A stretch of DNA of 25,471 nucleotides. Origin: SURF-21 sp964510515 (GTDB taxonomy: Bacteria; Actinomycetota; Geothermincolia; Geothermincolales; RBG-13-55-18). A program made the translations under genes and the position numbers. The DNA is taken from assembly GCA_964510515.1 (NCBI GenBank), contig CAZEAU010000033.1:1-25471 (forward strand). The letters are read 5' to 3'. Below, piece after piece: positions 6,883-14,198 of the stretch; position 1 is the stretch's first letter, and each line of letters opens with the position of its first letter. The notes beneath the pieces are model-generated. The model was not told where the DNA came from. It saw only the letters and a list, made by a program, of their open reading frames with translations, and ran no database searches.

Positions 6883-6966
6883 GGGGCCACGTCTTGCGAA
6901 CCCGAGGCAAAACCCCAGGTGCCAACTGGGAAGATAGCGGAGCAGGCAAAGAACAAGACCTGACCC
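6883..6966. mobile_element. 84-bp short element with imperfect terminal inverted repeats (REP/MITE-like)
   Basis: The element begins GGGGCCACGTCTTG and ends CAAGACCTGACCCC. The reverse complement of the end is GGGGTCAGGTCTTG, which matches the start at 12 of 14 positions. A second copy starts at 25421 and matches 38 of 46 bases from CACGTCTTG to AACTGGGAAG. It has no room for a transposase, so it would be non-autonomous. The GACCTGACCCC end resembles motifs I associate with short repeats mobilised by REP-associated (IS200-like) transposases; that link is inference. It lies 11 bp beyond the stop codon of the 47-aa gene. Confidence 0.7.
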
Positions 6967-6977
6967 CATCCGGGCCG

Positions 6978-7121
6978 TCAGAAGCGCTTGCGGTAGTCGG
7001 GGCAGGCGGTGGCGTTGGGGCGCTGCGGGTTGCTGCAGGCCGAGGGGTAATCGTAGGCACAGTCATCGCAGAGGAATCTCTTTCCCCGCAGGAACTGCTT
7101 CAGCCTCTTCCAGAATCCCAT
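6978..7121 (-). CDS. 47-aa cysteine-containing small protein, possible zinc-binding
   Basis: A complete small reading frame. The basic N-terminus MGFWKRLKQFLRGKRF is followed by a compact cysteine motif: CDDC at 18-21, C29 in YPSACSNP, C40 in TACPDY, ending RKRF. Four cysteines in the spacing CX2C-X7-C-X10-C, plus prolines and aromatics, suggest a small metal-binding fold, likely zinc; a 4Fe-4S cluster is less likely. The amphipathic basic start could contact membrane or nucleic acid. Support for it being a gene: an extended -10 (TGATACAAT) ends exactly 6 bases before the ATG, as in two neighbouring genes. I do not recognise the family, and no function is assigned. Confidence 0.72.
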   Translation of the reverse strand: MGFWKRLKQFLRGKRFLCDDCAYDYPSACSNPQRPNATACPDYRKRF

Positions 7122-7127
7122 GACGAG

Positions 7128-7133
7128 ATTGTA
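7128..7133 (-). promoter_or_regulatory. -10 box of the 47-aa gene, leaderless layout (TGATACAAT)
   Basis: Minus-strand TACAAT with an extended TG, then CTCGTC, then ATG. The 6-base gap equals that at 5068 and 5736. No ribosome-binding site is present between box and start. Confidence 0.68.
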
Positions 7134-7273
7134 TCACCGCTGGGCGGCGAGAGGTTGAGGGAGAGCTCGAGGGGGGATCTGGGGACGGCGCCCCGCAAGT
7201 CATAGTCGGGCGGGCGGGCGGGGCCGGAGGCCGGGGGGGGTTCGAGGCCGGGGGGCGGAGGCCACAGGGGCGG

Positions 7274-9421
7274 TTACTTCCTGCCCGCCCGCCCCATGCG
7301 CTCGCTGAGGGCGATGACCGTGCCCTGCGACCACTCCACCTCTATCTTCCCCCCTTCCGCCAGTCCCAGGAAGACCTCCACGATACGCGGGTCGAACTGC
7401 CTCCCGGAGCCGTACCTCAACTCGGATATGGCCTCATCCAGGGGCAGCGCCTTGCGGTAGGGGCGGTCGGAGGTCATGGACTCGAAGGCGTCCGCCACGG
7501 AGATGATCCTCGCGCCCAGGGGGATCTCCTCCCCGCGCAGCCCGTCGGGGTAGCCGGTGCCGTCGAAGCGCTCGTGATGGTGATAGACCAGCGGCATCAC
7601 CGGCTCCAGCAGCTTCACCGACTGCAGGATCTTGGTGCCGATAAAGGGATGGTATTCCATCTCCCTCCTCTCCTCCTCGGTGAGCCTGCCGGGCTTTTTC
7701 AGGATGTCCTCCTTGATGCCGATCTTGCCGACGTCGTGGAGGATGCTCGCGTTGCGGATGATTTCCACCTCCGCCAGCGAGAGCCCCATCTCCTCGGCTA
7801 TGGCCACCGCGTATTCGGTGACGCGTTGGGAGTGGCCGTGGGTGTAGGTGTCGCGGGCGTCGATGGCCGAGGCCATGGCCGTGATGACCTCGATGTAGAT
7901 CTCCTCCAGGCTCTCGAAGAGGCGGGCGTTCTCGATGGCGATGGCGGCCTGGCTGGCCAGGCTGGTGAAGAGGTTGACCTCGTGGGAGTTGAAGTCGTGC
8001 GGCTCGTCGGTGTAGATGTTCAACACCCCGATGACCCTCTCCTTGAGGCTCAGGGGCACCGAGAGCAGCGAGCACAAGCCCTCCGCGCGAGCCTGCTCGG
8101 TGTAGATGTGGCGGGGGTCTTCCCGGATGTCTTCGACGATGATGGGCCGGCCCTCCTTGATGACCTTTCCCGCGATGCTCTCGCCCACCTTCACGTGCCC
8201 CTTGCGGATATAGCCTTCCGACAGGCCGTGCGCCGCGGCGATTATCAGCTCCTGGCTCTCCTCGTCCACGAGCATGATGGAGCTTATCTTGGCGTCCAGC
8301 AGGCCGATGCTCATATGCACGATCTGCTGCAGGACGGTCTCCAGGTCGATGGCCGAGGTGATGGCCTTGTCGATCTCGAAGATGGCATGCAGCTCTCCGA
8401 TGCGGTCCTCGAGGTCCGAATAAAGGCGCGAGTTGTGGACGGCCAGCGCGGCCTGCACGGCCAGGGCCGAGAGCAGGTTAAGGTCGTTTTCGTTGAAGGC
8501 GCCCTTGGTCTGATTGCCGGCGAAAGCCACCCCGTACACCTCGCCCCGCCACTTCATGGGCGCGTAGATGGCGGACCTTATGCGCCGGGACTCCAGGAAA
8601 TGGCGGAAGCCGCGCTCCTTGTCGATGTCGTCCAGGAGGAGGGGCTCTCCCTCCTCGGCCACCCTCCCCACCAGTCCGTATCCCGCAGGTACGCGCAGGT
8701 TCGCCTCGCCCTCGCTCACCCCCTCGGACGCGGCGATCGCGAGCTGTTCCCCGTCCGGCGTGCAGCTGAAGATGAGCACGGCGTCCGGGCTGATGCTGCG
8801 GGCGATGGCGTTGCAGAGGTCGGAGTGCACCCTCCCCTCCAGGAGAGTGGAATCGAAGACGGTGGCGAAACCGGAGAGCGCGGTCAGCTCCACCATGCGC
8901 CTCGCCTTCTCCGCGCTCTCCCTCTCCGCGAACTCCGCCATATAGCCCATGATGAAGGCGGCGAGGAAGAAGAACGCGAAATGCCCCGCCACGGCGCCCA
9001 GGGCATCGGGCCAGAGGAGGCGGCCGGCCTGGGAGATGGTCACCGTATAGCTGGCGGCGGCAACGGCGCTGTAGATCAGCCCCTCCGTGATGCCGAACCA
9101 CAGCGCGACATTGGCGATGGGCATCACGTAAAAGATGTCGAACTCGGCGATGGGATGGTCCCGGGTGAAGAAAATGAGCAGGGAGACGAGGAAGATCTCA
9201 AAGAGCATCAGGGACAGGGAAGCCAGCCTGAACCTCGCCTCCGGCACGCGGAAGATGGTGAAATCCATCATCACGTAGAAGACGCCCAAACCGGCGATGA
9301 CGGGGATGAGCAGGGTGGGGTCGTATTGGTCGCGCACCAGCACGTACTGCAACACGATATGGACGAAGGCCAGGACCCTGATGAGCCTGGTGAAGAAGAT
9401 CAGTTTCTCTTTGAGGTTCAA
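7274..9421 (-). CDS. Membrane-anchored GAF-GAF-HD-GYP protein (cyclic-di-GMP phosphodiesterase type)
   Basis: A 715-aa signalling protein. About five to six hydrophobic segments fill residues 6-160, followed by a short coiled coil at about 162-180. Two GAF domains lie at about 185-335 and 350-505, ending AVQAALAVHNSRL and ASQAAIAIENARL. An HD-GYP domain spans about 510-690. Its catalytic signature is intact: HGHSQR (528-533), HD at 562-563 in ILHDVGKIGI, HHHERFDGTGYPDGL with GYP at 623-625, and VADAFESMTSDRPYR. HD-GYP domains hydrolyse cyclic-di-GMP through a bi- or tri-iron centre; the GAF domains probably sense a ligand or redox state. The start is uncertain. TTG at 9421 is preferred because GAGGGGTGGGG lies upstream; the frame extends to a TTG at 9469 without a ribosome-binding site. 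Monocistronic. Confidence 0.9.
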   Translation of the reverse strand: MNLKEKLIFFTRLIRVLAFVHIVLQYVLVRDQYDPTLLIPVIAGLGVFYVMMDFTIFRVPEARFRLASLSLMLFEIFLVSLLIFFTRDHPIAEFDIFYVMPIANVALWFGITEGLIYSAVAAASYTVTISQAGRLLWPDALGAVAGHFAFFFLAAFIMGYMAEFAERESAEKARRMVELTALSGFATVFDSTLLEGRVHSDLCNAIARSISPDAVLIFSCTPDGEQLAIAASEGVSEGEANLRVPAGYGLVGRVAEEGEPLLLDDIDKERGFRHFLESRRIRSAIYAPMKWRGEVYGVAFAGNQTKGAFNENDLNLLSALAVQAALAVHNSRLYSDLEDRIGELHAIFEIDKAITSAIDLETVLQQIVHMSIGLLDAKISSIMLVDEESQELIIAAAHGLSEGYIRKGHVKVGESIAGKVIKEGRPIIVEDIREDPRHIYTEQARAEGLCSLLSVPLSLKERVIGVLNIYTDEPHDFNSHEVNLFTSLASQAAIAIENARLFESLEEIYIEVITAMASAIDARDTYTHGHSQRVTEYAVAIAEEMGLSLAEVEIIRNASILHDVGKIGIKEDILKKPGRLTEEERREMEYHPFIGTKILQSVKLLEPVMPLVYHHHERFDGTGYPDGLRGEEIPLGARIISVADAFESMTSDRPYRKALPLDEAISELRYGSGRQFDPRIVEVFLGLAEGGKIEVEWSQGTVIALSERMGRAGRK

Positions 9422-9687
9422 GGCCCCACCCCTCGCCGCACCGCCGTTGTCTGCCGCCTTCACGCACAAATGAGTCGGCAGCGCAAGCGACCCCCATCCG
9501 GGGGGCTCCCCCGCGAATCGCTGCGCCGCGGCCTCTTTACGCTCCTGCTTAACGTCTTCTTCTCTATCGTCTTTTCGCTTTGCGCACTAAAGCCCCGCGA
9601 GCGGCGCGCCTGCGCGGACGAACGGCGGGATGAACGGCGCTCGCTCGCCGTCATGCCCGGGGAAGCGCTGGCCGCATCGCCTGAATA

Positions 9688-10602
9688 TCAAGCGAGGACG
9701 GCGAGCTCCACCGCTTCCGCCCAGCCCTCGTTGAGAAAGCCCTCGGTCACCACCACGTTATCCAGGCCGCGAATGTCCTCCACGAGGTGGAGGTTGCTGT
9801 AGAGGCCGTTGCGGACGAAAAAGAGGACCCCGACCTCGCGAGCAAAGGCCAGGTCGGCCTCGGAGTCCCCAACGGCGATGGCCTCGGACCTGCGGAAGCC
9901 GCGCAGGCGCATGTCCTCAGCGGCCGCCTTCTCCTTGCTCACCCCCACGGGCATGAGGTGATAAGCGCGCAGTTCGGGGACGTCCAGGGTGGGACTGAGA
10001 AGGGGCAGCACGCCGTTGTCCACCAGCGTCAGCCCGGGGTGAGCGCCGTCCAGGAAGAGGTTGACCTCCTCTGGGTCCACCAGGCCGCGGAAAAGGGGGG
10101 TGCAGTCCCTCCAGTCGGACCAGGGGGTATGATACTCCAGGCGTCCCCGGTAGCGGGACAGGAGGGACTCCTCCACCCCGGAGCGCCGCATGGCGTCGCG
10201 GATGTCCGCGCAGTCCTCTCCCAGGGAGCCGGCGTTTATGACCACCTTCTCCCCCAGGCCGTAAACTATCTCCACGCCCAGCTCGGCGATATAGTTGCGC
10301 ATCCCCAGCACGCGCGCGGTCTCGCGCAGCTGCCGGCCGCTGCGCCCCGAAACCGGCACCACGTCCACGCCGCGCCGCAGCGTCTCCACCAGGGCGCTCA
10401 CCGGGCGCAGGGTGTATTCCCGCCGCAGATTGAGCACGAAGTTGCCCATGGGGCCCATCATGGTGCCGTCCAGGTCGGTGTAGATAACGCGCACCTCGTC
10501 CATGCCCTCCTTCAGGCGCGGCCAGCGCGCGGCGGGCCCGAATTCCCGGGCCGCCCTCTCCAGCTCCGAGACCTCCGCCCCCGTGGACGGGACTTCCATC
10601 AT
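9688..10602 (-). CDS. HAD-IIB phosphatase, probable glucosyl/mannosyl-3-phosphoglycerate phosphatase
   Basis: A 304-aa HAD hydrolase with all four motifs: the nucleophile D43 and acid D45 in YTDLDGT, S85 in VPVSGRS, K223 in GVSKEKA, and GDSEAD at 245-250. The large cap between motifs II and III fits subfamily IIB, which contains sucrose-phosphate and mannosyl-3-phosphoglycerate phosphatases. Its start overlaps the gpgS stop in ATGA (10599-10602), with GGAGGTGG upstream, so the two are translationally coupled. The inferred reaction is removal of phosphate from glucosyl-3-phosphoglycerate to give glucosylglycerate. Mycobacterial GpgP is instead a phosphoglycerate-mutase-like (histidine phosphatase) enzyme, so this pairing follows the HAD-type arrangement known from Thermus and Persephonella. 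Confidence 0.8.
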   Translation of the reverse strand: MMEVPSTGAEVSELERAAREFGPAARWPRLKEGMDEVRVIYTDLDGTMMGPMGNFVLNLRREYTLRPVSALVETLRRGVDVVPVSGRSGRQLRETARVLGMRNYIAELGVEIVYGLGEKVVINAGSLGEDCADIRDAMRRSGVEESLLSRYRGRLEYHTPWSDWRDCTPLFRGLVDPEEVNLFLDGAHPGLTLVDNGVLPLLSPTLDVPELRAYHLMPVGVSKEKAAAEDMRLRGFRRSEAIAVGDSEADLAFAREVGVLFFVRNGLYSNLHLVEDIRGLDNVVVTEGFLNEGWAEAVELAVLA

Positions 10603-11621
10603 CCACCTCCCTCGAAACGCCGCCGGTATTCCTCCATCTCGATCATGGGCGGCCTCTCCTGCACCTGCAAGTCCCGCTTTTGCAGCAGGTAGCGATCGCC
10701 CGAGCAATCAACCTGCGTCATCTCGGTGGCATAGTCCTCGAGCAGTTCCATCTTTCCCTGCTCCCGCAGGCGGATGAGCACGGCCTGCATGATCTGGAAG
10801 GCCATCCTCCCCAGGGCGGGCACGGGCTGGTTGTGGTGATGCCTCTCCACCAGGTCCACCTGTCCGATGGGCGCCATGCCCAAGCGGTCGTAGATGTCCA
10901 TGAGCATGCCGATCTCCACCCCGTACCCGGAGAAGAAGGGTATCTTTTCCAGCAGCTCGCGGTCCCCGCCGTATTCCCCCGAAAGCGGCTGGATGAGCGC
11001 GGCCAGCTGGGGATAGAAGAGGTTGAGCAGCGGGCGCGCCACCAGCTCGGTGACCCTGCCTCCGCCTTCGGGGAGCATGCGGTGTTCGGCCTTGATGGGG
11101 CGCCGGTAATAACCCTTGACGTAGAGTATCTCCGGCCTGGTGAGCAGGGGCCCGATGATGCCGTAGATGAAGCGGGGGTGGAAATTCATGATGTCGGAAT
11201 CCACCCAGACGATGAGGTCTCCCTCGAGGCAGAGGAGGCTTCTCCACAGGGCGTCCCCCTTGCCCAGGGGCTCAAACCCGCCCACCGGGAGCTCCTCCTG
11301 CCCGAAGACCTCCGCCCCCGCGGCGCGGGCCAACTCCCGGGTGGCGTCCTCGCTCCCCCCGTCCACCACGCAGAGCTGGTCCACCAGGGGGACTTTCTCC
11401 ATGAGCTCGCCGCGGACGGTCTCCAGGATGGCGCCGATGGTGGCGGCCTCGTTCATGCTGGGAAGGCAGACGCTTATGCTCTTTCCCGCCTTCTCCTTTT
11501 CCTCCAGCAACCTGCCCAGGTCGCTGAACTCCCGGTGGTGAAAGGTATTGGCCTCGTACCAGCCGTACTCCTCCAGCCTGGGGCGCCCCCCCGCTCCGGC
11601 GCCGCGCGCGCCTCCTGCCAT
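10599..11621 (-). CDS. gpgS: Glucosyl-3-phosphoglycerate synthase (GT81)
   Basis: A 340-aa retaining GT-A glycosyltransferase that joins NDP-glucose and 3-phosphoglycerate. Residues seen: VCLPSMNEAATIGAIL at 51-66; VVDGGSEDAT near 85-94; GKGDALW at 120-126; the metal-binding DSD at 141-143 in VWVDSDIMNFHPRF; YRRP near 172-175; GGGRVTELVARPLLN; LSGEYGG; and FFSGYGVEIG, followed by RHHHNQ near 260-265. These match GpgS/MpgS of mycobacteria and Rubrobacter closely. The product feeds glucosylglycerate, a compatible solute and, in mycobacteria, the primer for methylglucose polysaccharides. The ATG at 11621 follows AAGGAAGGGAGGAAGCGC. The same frame stays open upstream to a GTG at 11828 placed 6 bases after a TATAAT, which would add 69 Arg/Ala/Gly-rich residues; which start is used is unclear. 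Confidence 0.9.
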   Translation of the reverse strand: MAGGARGAGAGGRPRLEEYGWYEANTFHHREFSDLGRLLEEKEKAGKSISVCLPSMNEAATIGAILETVRGELMEKVPLVDQLCVVDGGSEDATRELARAAGAEVFGQEELPVGGFEPLGKGDALWRSLLCLEGDLIVWVDSDIMNFHPRFIYGIIGPLLTRPEILYVKGYYRRPIKAEHRMLPEGGGRVTELVARPLLNLFYPQLAALIQPLSGEYGGDRELLEKIPFFSGYGVEIGMLMDIYDRLGMAPIGQVDLVERHHHNQPVPALGRMAFQIMQAVLIRLREQGKMELLEDYATEMTQVDCSGDRYLLQKRDLQVQERPPMIEMEEYRRRFEGGG

Positions 11622-11834
11622 GCGCTTCCTCCCTTCCTTTCCCGTGCCTGGTCGGGCCGGGAGAGCCCGAACGCCCGCCGCGCGCGCGAAGGCCTTCGTG
11701 TTTGCCTTCACCGCCCCGGGGGGGGACACGGAGGCCCGCAGCGCTTCCCGCTGGCCATCCAGGCACCGAGGGCCACCGTTTCGTCGCCGCAAAAGAGCTC
11801 CCCGGGCAAGGCGCCACCTCCTTTTCACGCCGGA

Positions 11835-11840
11835 ATTATA
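11835..11840 (-). promoter_or_regulatory. -10 box of the gpgS operon promoter (TGATATAAT)
   Basis: Minus-strand extended -10 TGATATAAT, then TCCGGC, then a GTG at 11828 in frame with gpgS. Transcription would start at or near that GTG. If translation begins at the ATG at 11621 the leader is about 207 nt. Confidence 0.68.
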
Positions 11841-12060
11841 TCACGGGTAAGAGGCCCGTCAGCTTGACGCAGGCGGGCCGGGCCCTGCCCCGCGGTTCCG
11901 CGCCCGCGCGCACCAGGCGCGCTCCCGCATTCTCCAGCCACCCGCCCGCCGGGCCCGCCCGCACCGGGACTGCCGCCGCAGACCTTTGCCCGCGAGGTCG
12001 TCAGGGCGCCCCGGCCATGCCTTGCGCCGCGTGCCGGGCGGCGGTGAGGGGAAATCCCTA
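11841..12060. other. Intergenic region between divergent gpgS and the sigma-factor gene
   Basis: GC-rich with no credible gene. Together with the uncertain gpgS leader (11622-11834), the space between the preferred start codons is 483 bp. Only the two facing promoters at its ends are recognisable. Confidence 0.5.
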
Positions 12061-12069
12061 TGCTAGAAT
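12061..12069 (+). promoter_or_regulatory. Candidate extended -10 (TGCTAGAAT) upstream of the sigma-factor gene
   Basis: TAGAAT at 12064-12069 preceded by TG at the right spacing. The predicted leader is about 29 nt and contains GGAGGG and AAGGA before the ATG at 12105. An ECF-type autoregulatory promoter could not be recognised. Confidence 0.45.
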
Positions 12070-12104
12070 TACTTGTGATTTATCGGAGGGTAAGGACGGG
12101 TTCC

Positions 12105-12716
12105 ATGTCCGCATACGGCGACAACGGCGGCGAACGGGAGCGCCCCCCGGACGAGGAGCTGGTGCGCCTCTTCCTGGGGGGAGACGACGCCGCCTTCGAG
12201 GAGTTGGCCGCCCGCTACGAGGCCGTGATCATGAACATGGCCTATCGCCTGCTGGGCAACCGCAGCGATGCCGCCGACGTGTGCCAGGAAGTGCTGGTGC
12301 TGCTCATGCGCAAGTTGGGATCCTTCCGGGGAGAGGCCAAGTTCTCCACCTGGCTCTACCGCGTCTCCCTCAACGCCTGCCACGATTTCGCCCGCAGGTC
12401 GCGCCGCCATATCTCCATCTCCGAATCCCCCAACGACGACCTGCCGGACATCGAGTACCGGCTCGCGGGCGACGGCACTGATTCGCCCGAGGCCAGCATG
12501 GAGAGGACGGAGATACGCCAGACGGTGCGGGAGGGCATCGCCCGCCTCCCCGACAAGTTCAAAGAGGTCATCTACCTCCACGACCTGAGCGGATACAACT
12601 ACAAAGAGGTGGCGGAGATACTGGACATATCTCTGGGCACGGTGAAATCCCGGCTCAACCGGGCGCGCCGCAGGCTGGCCGGAGAACTGCAGACGTATTG
12701 GGAACAGATGTCTTGA
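12105..12716 (+). CDS. ECF-family RNA polymerase sigma factor
   Basis: A 203-aa sigma-70 protein with only regions 2 and 4. Region 2 (about 27-97) holds FEELAARYEAVIMNMAYRLLGNRSDAADVCQEV and the -10 recognition segment FSTWLYRVSLNACHDFARR. Region 4 (about 147-190) has LPDKFKEVIYLHDLSGYNYKEVAEILDI and the helix-turn-helix ending GTVKSRLNRARRRL. The linker of about 50 residues is acidic. It would direct polymerase to a stress or envelope regulon and be held inactive by the membrane protein encoded next. The ATG at 12105 is preferred over the ATG at 12060, which lies inside the promoter, because AAGGA precedes it by 8 bases. Confidence 0.93.
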   Translation: MSAYGDNGGERERPPDEELVRLFLGGDDAAFEELAARYEAVIMNMAYRLLGNRSDAADVCQEVLVLLMRKLGSFRGEAKFSTWLYRVSLNACHDFARRSRRHISISESPNDDLPDIEYRLAGDGTDSPEASMERTEIRQTVREGIARLPDKFKEVIYLHDLSGYNYKEVAEILDISLGTVKSRLNRARRRLAGELQTYWEQMS

Positions 12717-12787
12717 CAGGGACATCTAAACGTTCGTGGAGGTAGAGAACGACATGCCGCCGGCAGGGAAGAACCCGGAGCAAGAAG

Positions 12788-14101
12788 ATGAGATGCAGGA
12801 GCGCGCTTAAACGCATAGGGCCGTTCATCGACGGCGAGCTCACCGCGGCGGAGGCCAAGGCGCTGCGCGAGCACCTCGGCGCCTGCGCGAGCTGCTCCCG
12901 CCGCTGCGCTCTCATGCGCAGCCTGATACGGGAAGTGTCCTCGCTCCCCGCCATCGTCCCCACCCCGGAGGAGACCTACCGCCTCACCAACCGCCTGCGC
13001 CGCGAGATGGCGCAGCCCGCGCCCCCCGCGCCGGCACGCCGGCGCGTACAGCTGGCGACCGCCGCCCTGACCCTCCTTGTCCTGGCCACCGTGGCCGGCA
13101 TCGGCCTCGCGGTATGGAGCGGAGGAGGCCCCACCCCCATCGCGGAGGAGGCGGCCCTGGAGGGCGTTGACGGCGGGCAGGCGGCGCGCAGCGCCCACCC
13201 CTCGGACGCGGGGGACCGTGGCGGGGATACGGCGCGGCAAGGGCTGGAGGTCGCCACGGCCCGCCCGGCCCTGATCTCCTCGGGGAGGGAGTACGCCGCC
13301 GCGGACCTGGAGGACTTCCGCAACGACCTGGGCACCCGCCTGGACTTCTACTCCGCTTACTGGTACCCGGCCCCGGGCACCCCCCCGCAGTCCGCCGCCC
13401 TCAAGCGCCTGCAGGGCGACCTCACCGCGGACCTGGCCGAGCAGGCTGCCGCGGCCGGCCACGAGCCCGATGAACTGGAGAGGGCGGTGACGGCGGCCCT
13501 TACGCAGGCGGGCGACAAACCGGTTCTGCCCTGTTACGCCGAATTGGCCCGCATGGAGGGCAAGGAGGTATGGTTGATCTCGGTGAGCGGTCCCGAGGAC
13601 TGCCTGCTCTTCCACGACCGGGACAAACCCCCGGCCATGGCCCTCGCCTCCCTGGGGGGCGAGGAGAGCCTGAAGATCAACGAGTCCGTGCTCAGGGAGC
13701 TCGCCGCCTGGCTGGCGCCCTCCGGCAACGGCAGCGCCCCGGCACTCCCCGTGAAGGTCCCCAAGAACGAGAGGGCCGTGGACGGCGACGTCGCTGCCGA
13801 GGAGGCGCCGGATGCGGGCCTCGCGGCGGGCGTGGAGGGGGCTTCTCCGGACGGGGAAACGGCGAGGGAGGCGGAGGACTTCCAATCCTTCCTGCGCCGC
13901 CTCGCGGCCCAGGGAACCAGCCTGGACATCATCTCCGCCTTGAAAAAGCTGAGCGGCGACCAGTTGCTCCTGCTCCTGCAGGGGAATTGGGCCGCCCTCG
14001 CCGCGGAGAGCGTAAACCTCGGCGACTTCCTGGCCCCGCCCCAGCGCCTGTGGGCCGTGGACCGCTCCAGCGGCACGGTCCTCTGGGAAGCCGGGCGCTG
14101 A
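12788..14101 (+). CDS. Anti-sigma-factor-like zinc-finger membrane protein with large extracytoplasmic region
   Basis: A 437-aa protein. The N-terminus is a zf-HC2/ZAS anti-sigma domain: C3, then H29-X3-C33-X2-C36 (the HX3CX2C zinc motif) in EHLGACASC. After a proline-rich linker, one membrane segment at about 87-110 (LATAALTLLVLATVAGIGLAVW) places residues 111-437 outside the cytoplasm. That part has an acidic Ala/Gly-rich stretch, a segment with FYSAYWYPAPG near 180-200 and another with VWLISVSGPEDCLLFHD near 258-274; I do not recognise a domain. It sits 71 bp after the ECF sigma gene, with GGAG 7 bases before its ATG, so it is probably the cognate anti-sigma factor, with an unusually long sensory part. 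It ends at a clear terminator. Confidence 0.85.
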   Translation: MRCRSALKRIGPFIDGELTAAEAKALREHLGACASCSRRCALMRSLIREVSSLPAIVPTPEETYRLTNRLRREMAQPAPPAPARRRVQLATAALTLLVLATVAGIGLAVWSGGGPTPIAEEAALEGVDGGQAARSAHPSDAGDRGGDTARQGLEVATARPALISSGREYAAADLEDFRNDLGTRLDFYSAYWYPAPGTPPQSAALKRLQGDLTADLAEQAAAAGHEPDELERAVTAALTQAGDKPVLPCYAELARMEGKEVWLISVSGPEDCLLFHDRDKPPAMALASLGGEESLKINESVLRELAAWLAPSGNGSAPALPVKVPKNERAVDGDVAAEEAPDAGLAAGVEGASPDGETAREAEDFQSFLRRLAAQGTSLDIISALKKLSGDQLLLLLQGNWAALAAESVNLGDFLAPPQRLWAVDRSSGTVLWEAGR

Positions 14102-14108
14102 GCCCGCG

Positions 14109-14135
14109 GGGCGAACAGGCCCGCTCGCCCTTTTT
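14109..14135 (+). terminator. Rho-independent terminator after the sigma/anti-sigma operon
   Basis: GGGCGA (14109-14114) pairs with TCGCCC (14125-14130) and is followed at once by TTTTTC. It lies 8 bases past the anti-sigma stop codon. Confidence 0.8.
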
Positions 14136-14198
14136 CATGCCGCGGTGACGGGCGCGCCCATCCCGGCGCTGCCCGCGCCCGGGGATCCCGGGCCTGAA

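Noticed and set aside
6493..6963. 156-codon plus-strand frame ending in the 84-bp element
   Set aside because: It overlaps the radical SAM gene in another frame and has no start signal; only its final part reflects the frame conserved within the repeat element.
7574..9802. A 742-codon plus-strand open frame opposite the HD-GYP gene
   Set aside because: It is antisense to a protein with intact HD-GYP, GAF and membrane segments. The frame is open because of GC-rich codon bias and shows no domain.
12754..12810. 18-codon frame with GGAGGT site between the sigma and anti-sigma genes
   Set aside because: Too short to support as a gene on sequence alone; noted only as possible translational coupling.
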